Shown: positions 8,769 to 16,897 of the stretch, piece by piece | Layout of the letters: every line of letters starts with the position of its first letter | Numbering within the stretch: position 1 is the stretch's first letter | Notes under the pieces: generated by a model | The model's input: the letters and a program-made list of their open reading frames with translations, nothing else | Database searches by the model: none | Told to the model about the DNA's origin: nothing | Made by a program: the position numbers and the translations under genes | DNA from: Edaphobacter paludis | GTDB taxonomy: Bacteria; Acidobacteriota; Terriglobia; Terriglobales; Acidobacteriaceae | DNA: 64,000 nt | Reading direction: 5' to 3' | Assembly (NCBI RefSeq): GCF_039993895.1 | Contig: NZ_CP121194.1 | Span: 2,480,001-2,544,000 of the forward strand

Positions 8769-10531
8769 ATCTCACCAAACTACCAGCGAAGCGCCGCCGC
8801 CTCTTCACCACCGACCACCGCATCATCGGAATCCAGTACCTCATCCTCGCGCTGGTCTCCGTCACCATCGGCACACTGCTCTCGCTGCTGATGCGCATCC
8901 ACCTCGTCTGGCCCGACCGCATTGTTCCCTTCCACGGCCCCATCCTGCCCGAAGACTATCTCGCACTGGTCACCATTCATGGCACCATCATGCTCTTCTT
9001 CGTGCTCACGACCGCACCGCAATCCGGCTTCGGAAACCTCATCCTCCCCGCCCAGATCGGCGCTCGCCGCATGGCCTTCCCCGTCGCCAACGCCCTCAGC
9101 TTCTGGCTGACAGCGCTCGCACTCCTCATCCTGCTCAGCTCCACCTTCGTCCCCGGTGGCAGCGCCATCTCCGGCTGGACAGCCTATCCACCCTTCAGCG
9201 CTGTTCCCAGCGCCGGTCCCGGCCAAGGCCTCGGCATGGACCTCTGGCTCGCCAGCATCGCCGTCTTCGCCATCGCCTCAACCATCGGCGCGATCAACAC
9301 GCTGGTCACCATCATCAAGTTCCGCTGCGAAGGCATGACCTGGGAGCGAATCCCACTCACCGTCTGGGGCTGGTTCACCGCCGCTCTGCTCAGCATCATC
9401 GCCTTCTCCGTCCTTCTCGCCGCGCTTCTACTGCTCTTCTGCGACCGCCACGCCGGAACCAGCTTCTTCATCCCCGCCGGAGACCTCGTCAGCGGCACCC
9501 TCCACGCCGCCACCCACCCCGGCAACGGCTCCCCTCTGCTCTGGCTGCATCTCTTCTGGTTCTTCGGACACCCCGAGGTCTACATCGCCATCCTCCCCGG
9601 TCTCGGCCTGACCTCGATGCTGTTGGCCAACTTCAGCCACCGCCGCGTCTTCGCCTACCGGACGATGATCTTCACCACCCTCCTCATCGGCTTCCTCGGC
9701 ATCCTGCTCTGGGGACACCACATGTTCGTCGCCGGGCTCAACCCCTTCGCCGCCTCTGCCTTTTCCGTCTCCACCATGGCCATCGCCCTCCCCGCCTCCG
9801 CCAAGGTCCTAAGCTGGCTCACAACCGTCTGGCGCAGCCGCCCGCGCTACACCACGGCCATGCTCTTCTCGCTCGGCTTCGTCTCCCTCTTCATCACCGG
9901 AGGCCTCACCGGCCCCATCCTCGCCCAACCCATCCTCGACGAGTACCTGCACAACACCTTCTTCGTCGTCGCCCACTTCCACCTCATCATGGCGATGGCC
10001 GCAATCTTCGGCCTCTTCGCCGCTACCTACTACTGGTTCCCCCTGATGACCGCCCACAGCGGAAGACCGGGCCGCCTGATGTCCGAACGCCTCGGCCGCC
10101 TCCACTTCTGGACAACTCTCGTCGGAGCCTACGCCACCTTCCTCCCCATGCACCTCACCGGTCTCATGGGCGAGCCCCGCCACTACGCCCAGCTCATAGG
10201 AGTGCCCAACGCCGCCGGACATCTCCTCGCCGGAACCCTGCCCCTTAACCGCTTCATCACCTGGTCGGCAATCTTCCTTGCCACGTCGCAACTCCTCTTC
10301 TTCGCCAACCTGATCCACACCCTCCTCCGCGGCAAAACAGCCCCGCCAAATCCCTGGCAGGCCACCACGCTCGAATGGCACCCGGCGCTGCACCCCAACG
10401 CTCCTCCTGAAGCGTCTGAAGTACAGATCGCCGTCTATCGCCAGCCATGCGAATACCAGTCCACCGCCGAGGGAGAATTAATCCTTCCCCAGTGGAGCAC
10501 CGATACAATCTCAAACATCAAACCGGAGTAA
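8765..10531 (+). CDS. coxA: Cytochrome c oxidase subunit I (haem-copper catalytic subunit)
   Basis: 588 residues, 12 or more membrane helices. Haem and CuB ligands are visible: low-spin haem His72 (TIHGTIMLFF), the crosslinking His-Tyr motif WFFGHPEVYIAILPG, WGHHMF, and VVAHFHLIM. A K-channel-like Lys is retained (TMAIALPASAKVLSW). The D-channel entrance segment, normally GAPDMAFPRxNN, reads GARRMAFPVANA, so Arg102 replaces the usual Asp and one Asn is lost. The ATG overlaps the coxB stop; an ATG eleven codons upstream lies inside coxB and is less likely. It reduces O2 to water at the cytoplasmic membrane, with electrons from CuA of the preceding gene product. Confidence 0.94.
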   Translation: MNLTKLPAKRRRLFTTDHRIIGIQYLILALVSVTIGTLLSLLMRIHLVWPDRIVPFHGPILPEDYLALVTIHGTIMLFFVLTTAPQSGFGNLILPAQIGARRMAFPVANALSFWLTALALLILLSSTFVPGGSAISGWTAYPPFSAVPSAGPGQGLGMDLWLASIAVFAIASTIGAINTLVTIIKFRCEGMTWERIPLTVWGWFTAALLSIIAFSVLLAALLLLFCDRHAGTSFFIPAGDLVSGTLHAATHPGNGSPLLWLHLFWFFGHPEVYIAILPGLGLTSMLLANFSHRRVFAYRTMIFTTLLIGFLGILLWGHHMFVAGLNPFAASAFSVSTMAIALPASAKVLSWLTTVWRSRPRYTTAMLFSLGFVSLFITGGLTGPILAQPILDEYLHNTFFVVAHFHLIMAMAAIFGLFAATYYWFPLMTAHSGRPGRLMSERLGRLHFWTTLVGAYATFLPMHLTGLMGEPRHYAQLIGVPNAAGHLLAGTLPLNRFITWSAIFLATSQLLFFANLIHTLLRGKTAPPNPWQATTLEWHPALHPNAPPEASEVQIAVYRQPCEYQSTAEGELILPQWSTDTISNIKPE

Positions 10532-10563
10532 GCTGTAGCCAGTGCGTGCCATGAAAGGGCGCC

Positions 10564-11337
10564 ATGCCGACAACCATCACGCCGACCAGTACCGAACCAA
10601 AACCGAAGCGACACCTCGAAGACCACGACCACGGTTCAGGCCGCAGGCCGCCAACCGACAAGCGCACCGGTGGCGGTGGCGATAACGACAACTGGAACGA
10701 CCGCCCCAACGGGAATCGCGGCCCGCGCGAGCGTCTCGTCCGCTACCGCATGGGCATCTTCTTCGCCCTCGCCAGCGACCTGATGTTCTTCGTCGCCATC
10801 GTCAGCACCTTCTTCGTCAGCCAGTCCACCGGCCACTTCGACGCCTACAACAACTACGTCAACGAGTGGTCACCGACCCTCATTCCGCCCATCCTCTGGC
10901 TCAACACCGCCGTTCTCATCCTCAGCTCCATCACCATGGAGGCGGCCCGCCGCCGCATGTTCCACGAGGTCGACGTCATGGACGAGTGGCTCGGCCTGGG
11001 CAAACCCATCACCCGCGGTGCCATCCCCTGGGTCGCCGCCACAGTAATTCTGGGCATCGTCTTTCTCATCGGCCAGTGGGTCGCCTGGACCCAGTTGGCC
11101 CTCCAACACGTCTTTTTCCTCTCCAACCCCAGCAGCCACTTCTTCTACCTGATTACCGGCGTCCACGGAATCCACCTTATCCTCGGCATCTTCGGCCTCT
11201 CCGCCGCGCTGATCGGCCTCTACGCCTCGCGCTCACTCGAATCCCGCCAGATCATGGTCGATTGCGCTGCCTGGTACTGGCACTCCATGGGCATCTTCTG
11301 GCTTTTCCTCTTCACCCTGTTAGTCTTCTTCCAATGA
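10564..11337 (+). CDS. coxC: Cytochrome c oxidase subunit III
   Basis: 257 residues. A hydrophilic N-terminal extension of about 55 residues rich in Thr, Pro, Gly, Asp and Asn precedes five membrane helices. Family signatures include MGIFFALASDLMFFVAIVS, the conserved glutamate-containing SITMEAARR, SHFFYLITGVHGIHLILG and the terminal AAWYWHSMGIFWLFLF. It is the third core subunit of the oxidase encoded immediately upstream (32-base gap) and lacks metal centres. The stop overlaps the next ATG by the usual ATGA. Confidence 0.93.
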   Translation: MPTTITPTSTEPKPKRHLEDHDHGSGRRPPTDKRTGGGGDNDNWNDRPNGNRGPRERLVRYRMGIFFALASDLMFFVAIVSTFFVSQSTGHFDAYNNYVNEWSPTLIPPILWLNTAVLILSSITMEAARRRMFHEVDVMDEWLGLGKPITRGAIPWVAATVILGIVFLIGQWVAWTQLALQHVFFLSNPSSHFFYLITGVHGIHLILGIFGLSAALIGLYASRSLESRQIMVDCAAWYWHSMGIFWLFLFTLLVFFQ

Positions 11338-11552
11338 AGACGATGAAGCGCACTGTCCTCGCCGCGTCGCTGCTCTTCGCGCTTCTAAGCGCCGCCCCAG
11401 CCCTCGCCCAGGGCTGCACTCAATGCCGCGACAACACCGCCGCCACCCCACCCGCCACCCGCACCGCCTACCGCCACGCCATCATCCTCATGGCAGGCGC
11501 CGGGTGCGGCCTCTTCATCGCCACCCTCGTCCTGCTCAAACGCCAAAGCTAG
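11334..11552 (+). CDS. Small membrane protein with CxxC, end of the oxidase cluster
   Basis: 72 residues. An N-terminal signal-like segment (VLAASLLFALLSAAPALAQ) is followed by a Gly-Cys28-x-x-Cys31 motif, a short Thr/Ala/Pro linker and one membrane helix (AIILMAGAGCGLFIATLVLL) ending in KRQS. It therefore has an exported CxxC and a membrane anchor. The ATG overlaps the coxC stop, so it is co-translated with the oxidase subunits. The function is not known to me. By position it may help oxidase assembly, copper or haem delivery, or be an accessory subunit. Confidence 0.72.
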   Translation: MKTMKRTVLAASLLFALLSAAPALAQGCTQCRDNTAATPPATRTAYRHAIILMAGAGCGLFIATLVLLKRQS

Positions 11553-11595
11553 AGCCAAGTAGCAGTTCGCGTCGAGTCGGTCGTATCTCCTGGTT

Positions 11596-11739
11596 GTCAT
11601 TCCCGAAGGGAATCTGCGTTTGACTCCCTCCCTGCCAACAGCAAATTCGATCTGATCGCCTTCGCCGCACCAAACCTTGTCATCCGCGCTGCGCCAAAGC
11701 CTTGTCATCCTTCGCCGCAGGCGGAGGATCTGCGTTTCG
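11596..11739. repeat. Dispersed GTCAT-type intergenic repeats, copies 1 and 2
   Basis: Between coxC-associated and reductase genes two related units occur, at 11596-11622 and 11704-11739. Each starts GTCATyC, holds a small G/C palindrome and ends in a TCTGCGTTT stretch. Related units lie at 12501-12540 and 12556-12601. I see no gene in 11553-11845. Confidence 0.6.
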
Positions 11740-11845
11740 TCCGGGTATCCATCACCATCGGAGGCGCTTTTGCTCCCGCTTTGTTCTTATCCGTTCTTCT
11801 CCGCGCAATCCGTGGTCGTGTCTTCCCCCTCCACGCCAAATAGCG

Positions 11846-12436
11846 TCAATAAGGCAAGCCCTTCTCCCGCTCCCGCTTCATCGCCCGCATATACCACTCG
11901 AACTCATCGAAAAACTTCCCACTCTTCTCCGCGAGTTCCTGCGTCAAAGCCACACCATCCTCGCTCAAAGCATCGCCAATCCTGGGAATCGGCTGCACCG
12001 AAGGAATCGACGGCATCCCCGTCTCCGCCAGCAAAGCCCGCAACTGCATCGCCGCCCGCACCCCGCCAAACGCCGTCGCCGAATAGCAGACAATCGCCGA
12101 TGGCCGAAAGAAATACTCCTCCAGAAAATAGTCGATCAGGTTTGTCATTCCCGGCGAAATGCTGTGGTTGTACTCCGCGTTGACGATGCAAAACCCATCC
12201 GCCCGCGCATACAGCTTCGCCAGCGGAGCCAGCTTCTCATACAGCTCGGCATATTTTGCAGGAGGATCCTTCTTAATCTCTTTCCACATCTTGTCCAGCA
12301 GCGGCAGCTTCAACTCCGCGGCATCGACCAGCACCGCCTCATGCCCACGCTTCTCCAGCTCAGCCACCGCCCACTTCGCCGCACGAATCCCCATCCGCTC
12401 CGACCGCACCGACCCCAGCAAAACCGCAACCACCAT
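11846..12436 (-). CDS. NADPH-dependent FMN reductase (flavodoxin-fold)
   Basis: 196 residues of the NADPH_FMN_red family. N-terminal VVAVLLGSVRSERMGIRAAKWA is the FMN-phosphate loop region, and AEYNHSISPGMTNLIDYF contains the family's characteristic PxYNxSxPxxLKNxIDW-like motif. YSATAFGGVRAAMQLRALLAETG is the conserved second FMN-contact region. It should be a cytosolic reductase that uses NAD(P)H to reduce flavin or quinone-type acceptors. I started at the ATG preceded by a strong GGAGG eight bases away; the frame is open 38 codons further upstream, but that part overlaps a dispersed repeat. A terminator-like hairpin lies upstream, between it and the CCA gene, so it has its own promoter. Confidence 0.9.
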   Translation of the reverse strand: MVVAVLLGSVRSERMGIRAAKWAVAELEKRGHEAVLVDAAELKLPLLDKMWKEIKKDPPAKYAELYEKLAPLAKLYARADGFCIVNAEYNHSISPGMTNLIDYFLEEYFFRPSAIVCYSATAFGGVRAAMQLRALLAETGMPSIPSVQPIPRIGDALSEDGVALTQELAEKSGKFFDEFEWYMRAMKREREKGLPY

Positions 12437-12500
12437 CGCAGATTCCTCCACACCATTCAGATGCGCGATAGCGCGAAAGCAGCACCGTCCCTTTTTGTTT

Positions 12501-12601
12501 GTCATTCCGCAGCGAAGCGGAGAAACCTGCCCTTCGTTTGACCGCATCAACCTCCGTCATCTCGACCGGAGCGAAGCGCAGTGGAGAGACCCCTGTATTT
12601 C
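12501..12601. repeat. Dispersed GTCAT-type intergenic repeats, copies 3 and 4
   Basis: Two adjacent units (12501-12540 and 12556-12601) start GTCATyyCG and contain the self-complementary block AGCGAAGCGgAG or a relative. They end in a Cys/Phe-codon-like CCTTCG/TATTTCG stretch. They match the units at 11596 and 11704 in layout. Confidence 0.6.
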
Positions 12602-12618
12602 GCCTTTGCTCGACGCCG

Positions 12619-12653
12619 CAAAAAAGGCGACCCAAGTCTAGCTCAGGTCGCCT
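12619..12653 (-). terminator. Intrinsic terminator of the CCA-adding enzyme gene
   Basis: Read on the minus strand: an 8-bp perfect stem (AGGCGACC / GGTCGCCT) with a 13-base loop, followed directly by six Ts. It sits about 20 bases after the stop codon of the reverse-strand gene. Confidence 0.8.
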
Positions 12654-12673
12654 CTTCTTCCATCAAAAAGTAA

Positions 12674-14437
12674 CTACCGCTTCTTTTTAGCCGGGACAGC
12701 CTTCTTAGCCGGAGCCTTGGCCGGTTTCCCCTTCACCGGAGCCTTCTTAGCCGCAACCTTGGCAGGAGCCTTGTGGGGAACAGCCTTGACCACCGCCTTT
12801 TTAGCAACAGGCTTCTTCACCGGGGCAGCAGCTTTCTTCGCCACAACCTTCTTCGCCGGAGCCTTGGCCACAGCCTTCTTCACCGGAGCGGCCTTCTTTG
12901 CCGGCACTACTGCCTTCTTAGCCGGCGCAGCAACATGCTTCGCCGCCACCTTCGCCGGCGCAGCCCCCTTTGCAGGAGCAACCTTCGCTGGAGCAGCCGC
13001 CTTCACCGGCTTGGCCGCAGCCACCGGCGTCTCAGCCGAAACCTCCACAGCCTCCGCCTCAGCACCTTCCTCGACCGCAGCAGCGGCCTTCTTCCGGCTC
13101 TTCGCTGGTTTCGCGTCCTTCTTCGCCACGCGCGCCCGTCGCAGATGCACCGGAGGCGGCGGAGCCGGAGGAGAATAAGGCTCCAGATACGCCTTCATCT
13201 CTTCCACCGTGCCCAGCTTCGAATCCATCAGTTCAAAGAACAGCTTGTCCAGCAGCTCCTCGTAGTGAGGCACACCCGGAACGATCCGCATCTCCTGCAT
13301 CAGCGTGTAGGGCAGCTGCTGCTTCGCCTGCGGCCATTCCGTATAGAAGCTCTTGAACTTCGCCTGCACCGCCGGGCTCTTTGCCGTATGTGCCGTCCAC
13401 AGAATCGCCTCTGGCTTCGACGAGTAGAGCAGCTTCCAGGCCTGCGAAGGCGCCGCCGCTCCCTTGCCCGAAAACTGCGTGGCAAACTCCTTCGCCTCGC
13501 CTTCCAATGCCTCGATTTCGGCCACGAAACCCTGTCGTGGAAAGCTCTGCTTCAGCGCCGCAACTTCCTTGGGTGTCATCTTCGCGGTCAACAGCGGAAA
13601 ATTCGCCACCGAACCCTCGGGATGGATTCCCCGCAACTGCAACTGTGTCTGCGTTGCCCGCAGCCGCTCCAGCTCTGGAACATTCGCCTTTGCCGCGGTC
13701 AACGACGGGGCAAGGTACTTCATCCAGCCCTCGCTCTCCAACCGTCGCAGCACCCGCAGGGGGTCTTCCTCGTGGAAGATCTCCTCCGTCTCATATCCGC
13801 GATGAAAGTCATCGAGCGCCGCAATGTAGTCTTCGCGCTTACCGGTCTCGTAGCGCTCCTGGGTCTTCTCGTCCATGTGCCAGCCCAGGCGTGCGCCCAA
13901 CCGGACTGCGCGGATCATCCGCACCGGCTCCTCGATGAACCCGTAATTGCTCACCAGCCGCAGCTCACGGTTTTCGATGTCCGCCACACCGTTCAGAGGG
14001 TCCATCAGCAGACCATAGGAACCGTCATTCAGCGAGATGGCCATCGCATTCGCGGTAAAGTCACGCCGCCGCAGATCTTCGAGAATCGTTGCCGGCTTGA
14101 ATACCGGCTTCCCTGGCTTGGGATAGGTGGCTGACAGGGTGCTGCCAATCTCCATTCGTACGCCATCAGGAAAGCGCGCATAGAAGGTCTGCTCGGCCTC
14201 ATGTTCCCCCGAGATCTTGCCTCCAGCTTTCTCTATATCTTTCTTCAGCTTGAGAGCATTTCCCTGAACCACTACATCCAGGTCGCGTACAGGTGATCCA
14301 CTGGTCAGGTCACGTACAGCTCCGCCCACCAGAAACACGGTAAGCCCTTTGTTTCGCGCAGCTTCGCGCACCGTCTGTAGCGACGCCTGTTGACCTTGCG
14401 AGAGGCGGTTTTCGAGCAGGTAAATGTAGTCGGCCAT
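12674..14437 (-). CDS. CCA tRNA nucleotidyltransferase/poly(A) polymerase-family protein with H1-like tail
   Basis: About 587 residues. The N-terminal nucleotidyltransferase domain shows VFLVGGAVRDL and VRDLDVVV (metal-binding DxD), then the RRRDFTANAMAIS and RMIRAVRLGARLGW motifs of class II CCA-adding enzymes. A helical region follows to about residue 425. The last 160 residues are an extreme low-complexity tail of Lys, Ala, Pro and Val with repeated PAKKA, VAKK and APAK units, like histone-H1/AlgP-type DNA-binding tails. ATG at 14437 is preferred by homologue-like MADYIY; GTG at 14452 is possible. The enzymatic role (adding or repairing the tRNA 3' CCA) is firm by motif. The tail's role, probably nucleic-acid binding, is inference. 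Confidence 0.9.
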   Translation of the reverse strand: MADYIYLLENRLSQGQQASLQTVREAARNKGLTVFLVGGAVRDLTSGSPVRDLDVVVQGNALKLKKDIEKAGGKISGEHEAEQTFYARFPDGVRMEIGSTLSATYPKPGKPVFKPATILEDLRRRDFTANAMAISLNDGSYGLLMDPLNGVADIENRELRLVSNYGFIEEPVRMIRAVRLGARLGWHMDEKTQERYETGKREDYIAALDDFHRGYETEEIFHEEDPLRVLRRLESEGWMKYLAPSLTAAKANVPELERLRATQTQLQLRGIHPEGSVANFPLLTAKMTPKEVAALKQSFPRQGFVAEIEALEGEAKEFATQFSGKGAAAPSQAWKLLYSSKPEAILWTAHTAKSPAVQAKFKSFYTEWPQAKQQLPYTLMQEMRIVPGVPHYEELLDKLFFELMDSKLGTVEEMKAYLEPYSPPAPPPPVHLRRARVAKKDAKPAKSRKKAAAAVEEGAEAEAVEVSAETPVAAAKPVKAAAPAKVAPAKGAAPAKVAAKHVAAPAKKAVVPAKKAAPVKKAVAKAPAKKVVAKKAAAPVKKPVAKKAVVKAVPHKAPAKVAAKKAPVKGKPAKAPAKKAVPAKKKR

Positions 14438-14632
14438 ATCTGCTGCGTTCACTCCATGCCGGGTGTAACCCGGGGACGCGCCGCTCGCCTTAAACTGCGA
14501 CGAATCAATCGCTTAGAAAGATCTGTGAAGCCAAGCACAAAACGTCACTTTACCACATGGATGACGAATTGGCTACCTTTTTTGCACCTTTTTCGCTGCG
14601 ATGCTCGCGTTCATGCGACAATCCGCGAAAGC

Positions 14633-15184
14633 ATGTCTTCCTCTCGCAAAAAAGTCATCGTGCGCCGCATCACCGGAGAGACGGTTCCCGGCTATCTGCC
14701 CTTGGCTGCCTTCGTCCACAACCGGACGGTCGATCTCCTAGACCTCAGCGGCCATGTCATCCCCATCCCTTTAAGTGACATCAAGTACATCTGCTATGTC
14801 CGCGACTTCAATCTGAACGACTCCCTGAACCCCGAGCGCCTCACTCGCCGCACCTTCCTCGCCCGGCCTCGCACCGAAGGACTCTGGCTCCGCATCACCT
14901 TTCGCTCCCCCACCCCGGAGGCCGATCAGCTTGAAGGGCTCGCTCCCATCGACGCCTCCCTGCTCGACGACCTCATCAACGACGCCGGCCTCCAACTCAC
15001 CCCACCCGACATTCGCTCGAACACCCAGCGCATCTACGTCCCCCGAACCGCCATCTCTGATCTTCAGCTCATAGCAGTCATTACCACCCCCTCCCGCAAG
15101 AAGCCCCTGCCCGCCTCTGCCGCCCCCAGTCTCCAAAGCGATCTCTTCAACGCCCCTCTCCCACCCAACGCCCGCCCCAACTAA
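14633..15184 (+). CDS. Hypothetical protein (unknown)
   Basis: 183 residues, soluble, no signal. The N-terminus VIVRRITGETVPGYLPLAAFVHNRTVDLLDLSGHVIPIPLSDIKYICYVRDF resembles a small beta-sheet domain repeating the idea 'write a setting, convert to amino-acid scale'. The second half has LWLRITFRSPTPEADQLEGLAP and a Pro-rich low-complexity C-terminus. Start is the ATG at 14633; the frame is open for 81 codons upstream but that stretch overlaps the divergent gene's promoter region and has poor composition. It is divergent from the CCA enzyme gene. I do not recognise a characterised family. Confidence 0.65.
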   Translation: MSSSRKKVIVRRITGETVPGYLPLAAFVHNRTVDLLDLSGHVIPIPLSDIKYICYVRDFNLNDSLNPERLTRRTFLARPRTEGLWLRITFRSPTPEADQLEGLAPIDASLLDDLINDAGLQLTPPDIRSNTQRIYVPRTAISDLQLIAVITTPSRKKPLPASAAPSLQSDLFNAPLPPNARPN

Positions 15185-15237
15185 GGTTCGGTTTTGAAAG
15201 GGCACGACTCTACCAGGCGCGGAAATAGCCGGTTTTG

Positions 15238-15297
15238 CTTAAGGGCACGGCTTCAGCCATGCCACAAGTGCTTTCCTTGAAATGGGGCTTTAGCCCC
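15238..15297. repeat. REP-like palindromic element, copy 2
   Basis: Same two-hairpin layout as at 7544: GGCACGGC-ttca-GCCATGCC (15244-15263) and GGGGCT-tt-AGCCCC (15284-15297), followed by TGAGGTA as in copy 1. The first stem has one G-T wobble relative to copy 1. Confidence 0.75.
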
Positions 15298-15417
15298 TGA
15301 GGTACGGTTCTTCGTTGCACATCGACTTTTCCGCAGCCTGTTTAATTGGGCCGCGAGCGCCTTATCTACAAGGTGCTGTGGTAGTGTGACGAATCGCACT
15401 TGGCTTCTAGGTACCTC

Positions 15418-15471
15418 AAGGCTTCAGCCTTAGCCCTCTCAGCATCACCCAAAAGGCGGGGCTTCAGCCCC
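15418..15471. repeat. REP-like palindromic element, diverged copy
   Basis: Two palindromes, AAGGCTTCAGCCTT (15418-15431) and GGGGCTTCAGCCCC (15458-15471), are separated by 26 bases. The flanking TACCTCA is the complement of the TGAGGTA that ends copies 1 and 2, so this copy is in the opposite orientation. Confidence 0.65.
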
Positions 15472-15653
15472 TGGGGTTTGGTTTCCAACCTTATGATGAA
15501 CAAATCCCTGTCAAGCCCTCAATCCCCCAAGAACAGCTCGAAGATCAACTAAGTTGAACAACACAAACCACTTCCACCAAAAAAATAAATCTCTATCCTC
15601 TGCAAAATAGTTTTCTTTCATTCGCTATACTGGAAACAGAAGAGAAATAAGAG

Positions 15654-15675
15654 GGCCCAGCGACATAGCTGGGCC
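15654..15675. other. Perfect hairpin in the gene-free stretch before lpxD
   Basis: GGCCCAGC-gacata-GCTGGGCC, an 8-bp perfect stem with a 6-base loop, followed by an A/T-rich run but no clean T tract. It lies in the 620-base stretch 15185-15805, which holds repeats but no gene I can support. Confidence 0.5.
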
Positions 15676-15687
15676 TAAATTATTTAG

Positions 15688-15752
15688 AATCAACAGCTTA
15701 GACATAAACAATTTGAAATCAATACTTTACGATTTAACCCTCATACAATCAA
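15688..15752 (+). repeat. Short motif AATCAA repeated at 29-30 base spacing
   Basis: AATCAA starts at 15688, 15717 and 15747, each followed by a loose xACTTTA-like word. The same motif with exactly 30-base spacing occurs far away at 57321 and 57351. The third copy is followed 20 bases later by an exceptional G-rich block and GTACCCCC just before the lpxD ribosome site. Confidence 0.55.
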
Positions 15753-15805
15753 GACTTTAGGAGTAAAAGTACAGGAGGGGGGGTACCCCCGAACGGAGAG
15801 GAGCA

Positions 15806-16846
15806 ATGGTGAAAAACGTCAAGCGCGCTACAATCCCATCCATGAAACTCGCCGACCTCGCCCAGCGTCTTGGGGCCACCCTGCATGGCGACCCCGAACT
15901 CGAGATCACCGGACTCGCCGCCATCGACAAAGCCGCTCCCGGCGACCTCTCCTTCATCGCCAACCCCAAATACGCCGCCCTCGCGCGCTCCACCCGCGCC
16001 AGCGCCGTCCTCGTCGAACCAGCCTTTTCCGGGATCACCGCCGCCACCCTGCGCATCGACAATCCCTATCTCGCCTTCGCGCGCGCCATCGAGCTCTTCT
16101 ACCAGCCGCCCAACTATGCTCCCGGCATCCATCCCACTGCCGTCGTCTCCGCCACCGCCAAAATCGGCGCGAACGCCCACATCGGCGCCTACGTCGTCGT
16201 CGGAGATTACGTTGTCGTCGGAGACAACGCCACGCTGCTCCCTCACGTCGTCCTCTACCCCCATGTCCGCGCCGGCAACCACTTCTTCGCGCACGCCCAC
16301 GCCGTAGTCCGCGAGCACTGCCAGCTAGGCGATAACGTCATCCTGCAAAATGGGGCCATCATCGGCTCCGACGGCTTCGGCTTTGCCAAACAGGCAGGCG
16401 TACCGCCGGGCAAGAGCTGGCACAAGATCCAGCAATCCGGCCCCGCCATCCTCGAAGATGCGGTAGAAGTGCAAGCCAACGCCTGCATCGACCGCGCCAG
16501 CATCGGCGAGACCCGCATCCATGCCGGAGCCAAGATCGACAATCTCGTCCAGGTAGGTCACGGCTCAACCGTCGGCAGCGACACCCTCCTCTGCGCCCAG
16601 GTCGGCCTCGCCGGGTCGACCACCATCGGTCGCGGCGTCATCCTCGCCGGGCAGGTCGGCGTCGCCGGTCACTGCACGGTCGGCGACGGCGCCATCGCCA
16701 CCGCCCAATCAGGAATCCCCAACGACATCCCTCCCGGCAAGATCGTGAGCGGCTACCCGGCCGTCGACAACCGCCAATGGCTCCGCTCTGTGGCGCTCAT
16801 CAACCGTCTGCCCGAACTTCTGCGCAATCTCAAGTCGCCAAAATAA
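15806..16846 (+). CDS. lpxD: UDP-3-O-acylglucosamine N-acyltransferase
   Basis: 346 residues. N-terminal LpxD domain (MKLADLAQRLGATLHGDPELEITGLAAID) binds the nucleotide; the middle and C-terminal parts are a left-handed beta-helix of hexapeptide repeats (for example IGANAHIGAYVVVGD, VGSDTLLCAQVGLAGSTTIG). The catalytic His lies in NLVQVGHGSTVG near residue 251, and GSDGFGFA is the conserved loop. It transfers a hydroxyacyl chain from acyl-ACP to UDP-3-O-acyl-glucosamine, the third step of lipid A synthesis, in the cytosol. I chose the ATG at 15806 because GAGAGGAG lies just upstream; an ATG twelve codons later lacks such a site. It stands apart from other lpx genes. Confidence 0.95.
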   Translation: MVKNVKRATIPSMKLADLAQRLGATLHGDPELEITGLAAIDKAAPGDLSFIANPKYAALARSTRASAVLVEPAFSGITAATLRIDNPYLAFARAIELFYQPPNYAPGIHPTAVVSATAKIGANAHIGAYVVVGDYVVVGDNATLLPHVVLYPHVRAGNHFFAHAHAVVREHCQLGDNVILQNGAIIGSDGFGFAKQAGVPPGKSWHKIQQSGPAILEDAVEVQANACIDRASIGETRIHAGAKIDNLVQVGHGSTVGSDTLLCAQVGLAGSTTIGRGVILAGQVGVAGHCTVGDGAIATAQSGIPNDIPPGKIVSGYPAVDNRQWLRSVALINRLPELLRNLKSPK

Positions 16847-16897
16847 CCGTCCCTCTGGTTACCTCCGGAACGGCAAACGCATCAAAGGGCTTAGCTG

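Noticed and set aside
9809-10393. Long Glu/Gly-rich reverse frame opposite coxA
   Set aside because: Typical shadow of a high-GC membrane-protein gene, with no start site or homologue-like pattern.
10866-11333. The upstream part of a 228-codon frame ending with the CxxC mini-protein
   Set aside because: It lies inside coxC in another phase with His/Pro/Arg-rich shadow sequence; only the last 72 codons are kept.
12773-14134. A 453-codon forward frame opposite the CCA enzyme
   Set aside because: It is the complement of the enzyme's Lys/Ala-rich coding sequence. Its Arg/Leu/His-rich composition and lack of a ribosome site mark it as a shadow.
15688-15752. Periodic AATCAA motif as a CRISPR array
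   Set aside because: The repeated word is only six bases, spacers are not cleanly delimited and no cas genes are in the window.
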